A stretch of DNA of 6,213 bases from JANNVZ01 sp031418455 (GTDB lineage Bacteria; Bacteroidota; Bacteroidia; Flavobacteriales_D; Sanyastnellaceae), in contig JANOXJ010000257.1 of the NCBI GenBank assembly GCA_031418455.1, forward strand, positions 1 through 6,213, written 5' to 3'. Below, in pieces: positions 5,013 through 6,213 of the stretch. The notes beneath the pieces were generated by a model. The model had not been told where the DNA came from. It worked only from the letters and a program-made list of their open reading frames with translations, and did no database searches. Every line of letters begins with the position of its first letter. Within the stretch, counting starts at the first letter, position 1. Position numbers and translations under genes: made by a program.

Positions 5013-5304
5013 GCTCAGCCACTTTCACTTTTTCCTTCACTTCGTCTACAAATTCTTTTGCAGGCTTAAATGCTGGTATGTAATGAGCAGGTATTACTAC
5101 GCTTGTTTTAGCTAAAATATTTCTACCTAACTTCTCTGCGCGCTTTTTTACTATAAAGCTTCCGAAGCCGCGTAGATATACATTTTCACCATTTTGCATA
5201 GAATTTTTTACGGTACCCATAAAACCTTCTACTATGGTCAAAACATCATTTCTGTCAATACCTGTTTTGTTTGAAATCTCTGTCACTATATCCGCCTTTG
5301 TCAT
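5005..5304 (-). CDS. HU/IHF-family nucleoid DNA-binding protein
   Basis: This 99-residue protein is a histone-like dimeric DNA-bending protein that compacts the nucleoid. The N-terminal helices (MTKADIVTEISNKTGIDRND, 1-20) form the dimer core. The signature LRGFGSF (44-50) precedes the two-stranded DNA-binding arm, whose tip here is IPAHYIPAFKPAKEF (71-85), with the conserved Pro that wedges into DNA. The C-terminal tail (VDEVKEKVKVAEHA) is slightly longer than that of E. coli HU, which is about 90 residues. The length and the arm sequence are typical of Bacteroidota HU. It is the first gene of the minus-strand operon and diverges from mutY. A consensus promoter sits about 57 bp upstream. Confidence 0.95.
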   Translation of the reverse strand: MTKADIVTEISNKTGIDRNDVLTIVEGFMGTVKNSMQNGENVYLRGFGSFIVKKRAEKLGRNILAKTSVVIPAHYIPAFKPAKEFVDEVKEKVKVAEHA

Positions 5305-5360
5305 TTTCCTTAAAGTTTTTTGCTGTAAATGAATGTTTTCTTCTAAAAATTTGAGGGCGG

Positions 5361-5390
5361 CAAATATAGTCGTCTTTTGTTTAAGTCAAA
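5361..5390 (-). promoter_or_regulatory. Bacteroidota-type promoter of the HU operon
   Basis: On the minus strand TTTG (5390-5387), an 18-bp spacer and TATATTTG (5368-5361) match the Bacteroidota consensus TTTG/TAnnTTTG at both boxes. A transcription start near 5355 would give a leader of about 50 nt before the HU ATG at 5304. I saw no comparable match on the plus strand for mutY in the 117-bp divergent gap. Confidence 0.65.
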
Positions 5391-5421
5391 GCCCTCTTTT
5401 AGTGGTTGTTAGCAAAAATAT

Positions 5422-6213
5422 ATGAAAAACTTTTCAAAACGCCTCATTGGCTGGTACCAAAAAAACAAGCGCGACCTACCGTGGCGCGGCTTACACGACC
5501 CTTACCCTGTGTGGTTGTCAGAAATTATTTTGCAGCAAACAAGGGTAGATCAGGGTATGAGTTATTATTTCAAATTTTTGGAACTTTTTCCTACGGTGCA
5601 CCATTTGGCCTCGGCATCGGAAGACCAGGTACTGAAGGCCTGGCAAGGGCTAGGCTACTATAGCCGCGCGCGCAATTTGCATGCTACTGCGCGTATGGTT
5701 GTAAAAAATTACAATGGAAAATTTCCTGAAACATTTGCCGAACTTTTAAAATTAAAAGGCATAGGACCATATACCGCAGCAGCCATTGCCTCTTTTTGCC
5801 ATAACGAAAAAACACCGGTAATAGATGGCAATGTAATGCGTGTATTGGCTAGGCTGCATGGCATGCACGAGCCGGTGGACAGCCCTGCGGGCATTAAGAA
5901 AATGAAACTACTTGCCGTAGATAATTTAGACTCAAAAGAGCCGGGCATATATAACCAAGCCATTATGGAATTTGGGGCTATGCACTGCACGCCATACCAG
6001 CCCAAATGCAGCAGCTGCCCATTTGCAGTAGACTGCGTGGCACTGCGCTCTGACACTGTAAACGTGTTGCCCATAAAGGGCAAAAAGACACAAGTAAAAG
6101 ATGTGTGGTTTTACTATTTTTTTATAACGCTGGGCCCCAATGTGTATATGAAAAGGCGCAATGCGGAGGGCATTTGGAAAGGCCTACACGATTTTCCCTG
6201 CACAGAGAGCGAC
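5422..6213 (+). CDS. mutY: A/G-specific adenine DNA glycosylase MutY (cut by window end)
   Basis: MutY removes adenine mispaired with 8-oxoguanine, protecting against G:C to T:A changes. The first 264 residues are visible. In order they show the N-terminal DLPWR motif (18-22) and WLSEIILQQTRV (31-42) with catalytic Glu34, equal to E37 of E. coli MutY. Next come the helix-hairpin-helix LKGIGPYTAA (111-120) and VIDGNVMRVLAR (133-144) with catalytic Asp135. The [4Fe-4S] cluster motif follows as C189-X6-C196-X2-C199-X5-C205. From about 228 (VWFYYFFITLGPNVYMKRRN) the NUDIX-like C-terminal domain that reads 8-oxoG begins and is cut off at the right edge. ATG 5422 is preceded by an A-rich AAAATAT leader with no Shine-Dalgarno sequence. 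The gene diverges from HU, an arrangement common in Bacteroidota. All key residues are present, so it should be functional if its end is intact. Confidence 0.95.
   Translation, partial: MKNFSKRLIGWYQKNKRDLPWRGLHDPYPVWLSEIILQQTRVDQGMSYYFKFLELFPTVHHLASASEDQVLKAWQGLGYYSRARNLHATARMVVKNYNGKFPETFAELLKLKGIGPYTAAAIASFCHNEKTPVIDGNVMRVLARLHGMHEPVDSPAGIKKMKLLAVDNLDSKEPGIYNQAIMEFGAMHCTPYQPKCSSCPFAVDCVALRSDTVNVLPIKGKKTQVKDVWFYYFFITLGPNVYMKRRNAEGIWKGLHDFPCTESD

Noticed and set aside
5406..5663. Plus-strand 85-codon ORF overlapping the start of mutY
   Set aside because: It is out of frame with mutY, whose catalytic and cluster motifs are all present in the frame from 5422.
5709..6083. Minus-strand 124-codon ORF inside mutY
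   Set aside because: It is an antisense shadow of the HhH and iron-sulphur region of mutY.

Overview
The window looks like chromosomal DNA from a Bacteroidota (Flavobacteria/Chitinophagia-type) bacterium. The reasons are: a PF00308-free but very typical run of Bacteroidota housekeeping genes (mutY facing HU, a TPR membrane protein, a tiny Lys/Arg-rich mS38-like protein and an RNase E/G-family RNase); no convincing Shine-Dalgarno sequences, with A-rich leaders instead; and promoter motifs of the Bacteroidota form TTTG-N18-TAnnTTTG. This assignment comes from reading alone; no database search was made.

Layout. (1) 1-355: AT-rich DNA with no supportable gene and one short dispersed repeat (267-287). 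(2) 356-1117, minus strand: a three-gene accessory cassette. It has an unrecognised small gene that appears frameshifted, an intact Phd/YefM-like antitoxin, and a RelE/ParE-type toxin gene interrupted by an in-frame TAA. (3) 1164-1477: two inverted, diverged copies of a structured repeat of about 90-100 bp, each ending in a hairpin whose paired bases differ in a compensatory way. A promoter-like motif lies between them. (4) 1353-2470, plus strand: two small lipoprotein-type genes in tandem. The first has a start region made of repeat sequence; the second is cut by an in-frame TAG. (5) 2494-2547: another copy of the short repeat and a small hairpin between convergent genes. (6) 2544-5304, minus strand: an apparent operon HU - TPR protein - mS38-like 31-residue protein - RNase G/E, with a good promoter upstream of HU. 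(7) 5422-6213, plus strand: mutY, diverging from HU and cut off by the window edge inside its C-terminal domain.

How it fits together. The right half is a healthy core block: a nucleoid protein, a ribosome-associated small protein and an RNA-processing nuclease are probably co-transcribed beside a DNA-repair glycosylase. The left 2.5 kb is an accessory island in decay. Three of its five genes carry one obvious inactivating lesion each, a fourth has an odd start, and the block is bracketed by related short repeats. The most unusual signal is the inverted repeat pair with covarying hairpins, one copy of which now encodes the N-terminal extension of a lipoprotein ORF.
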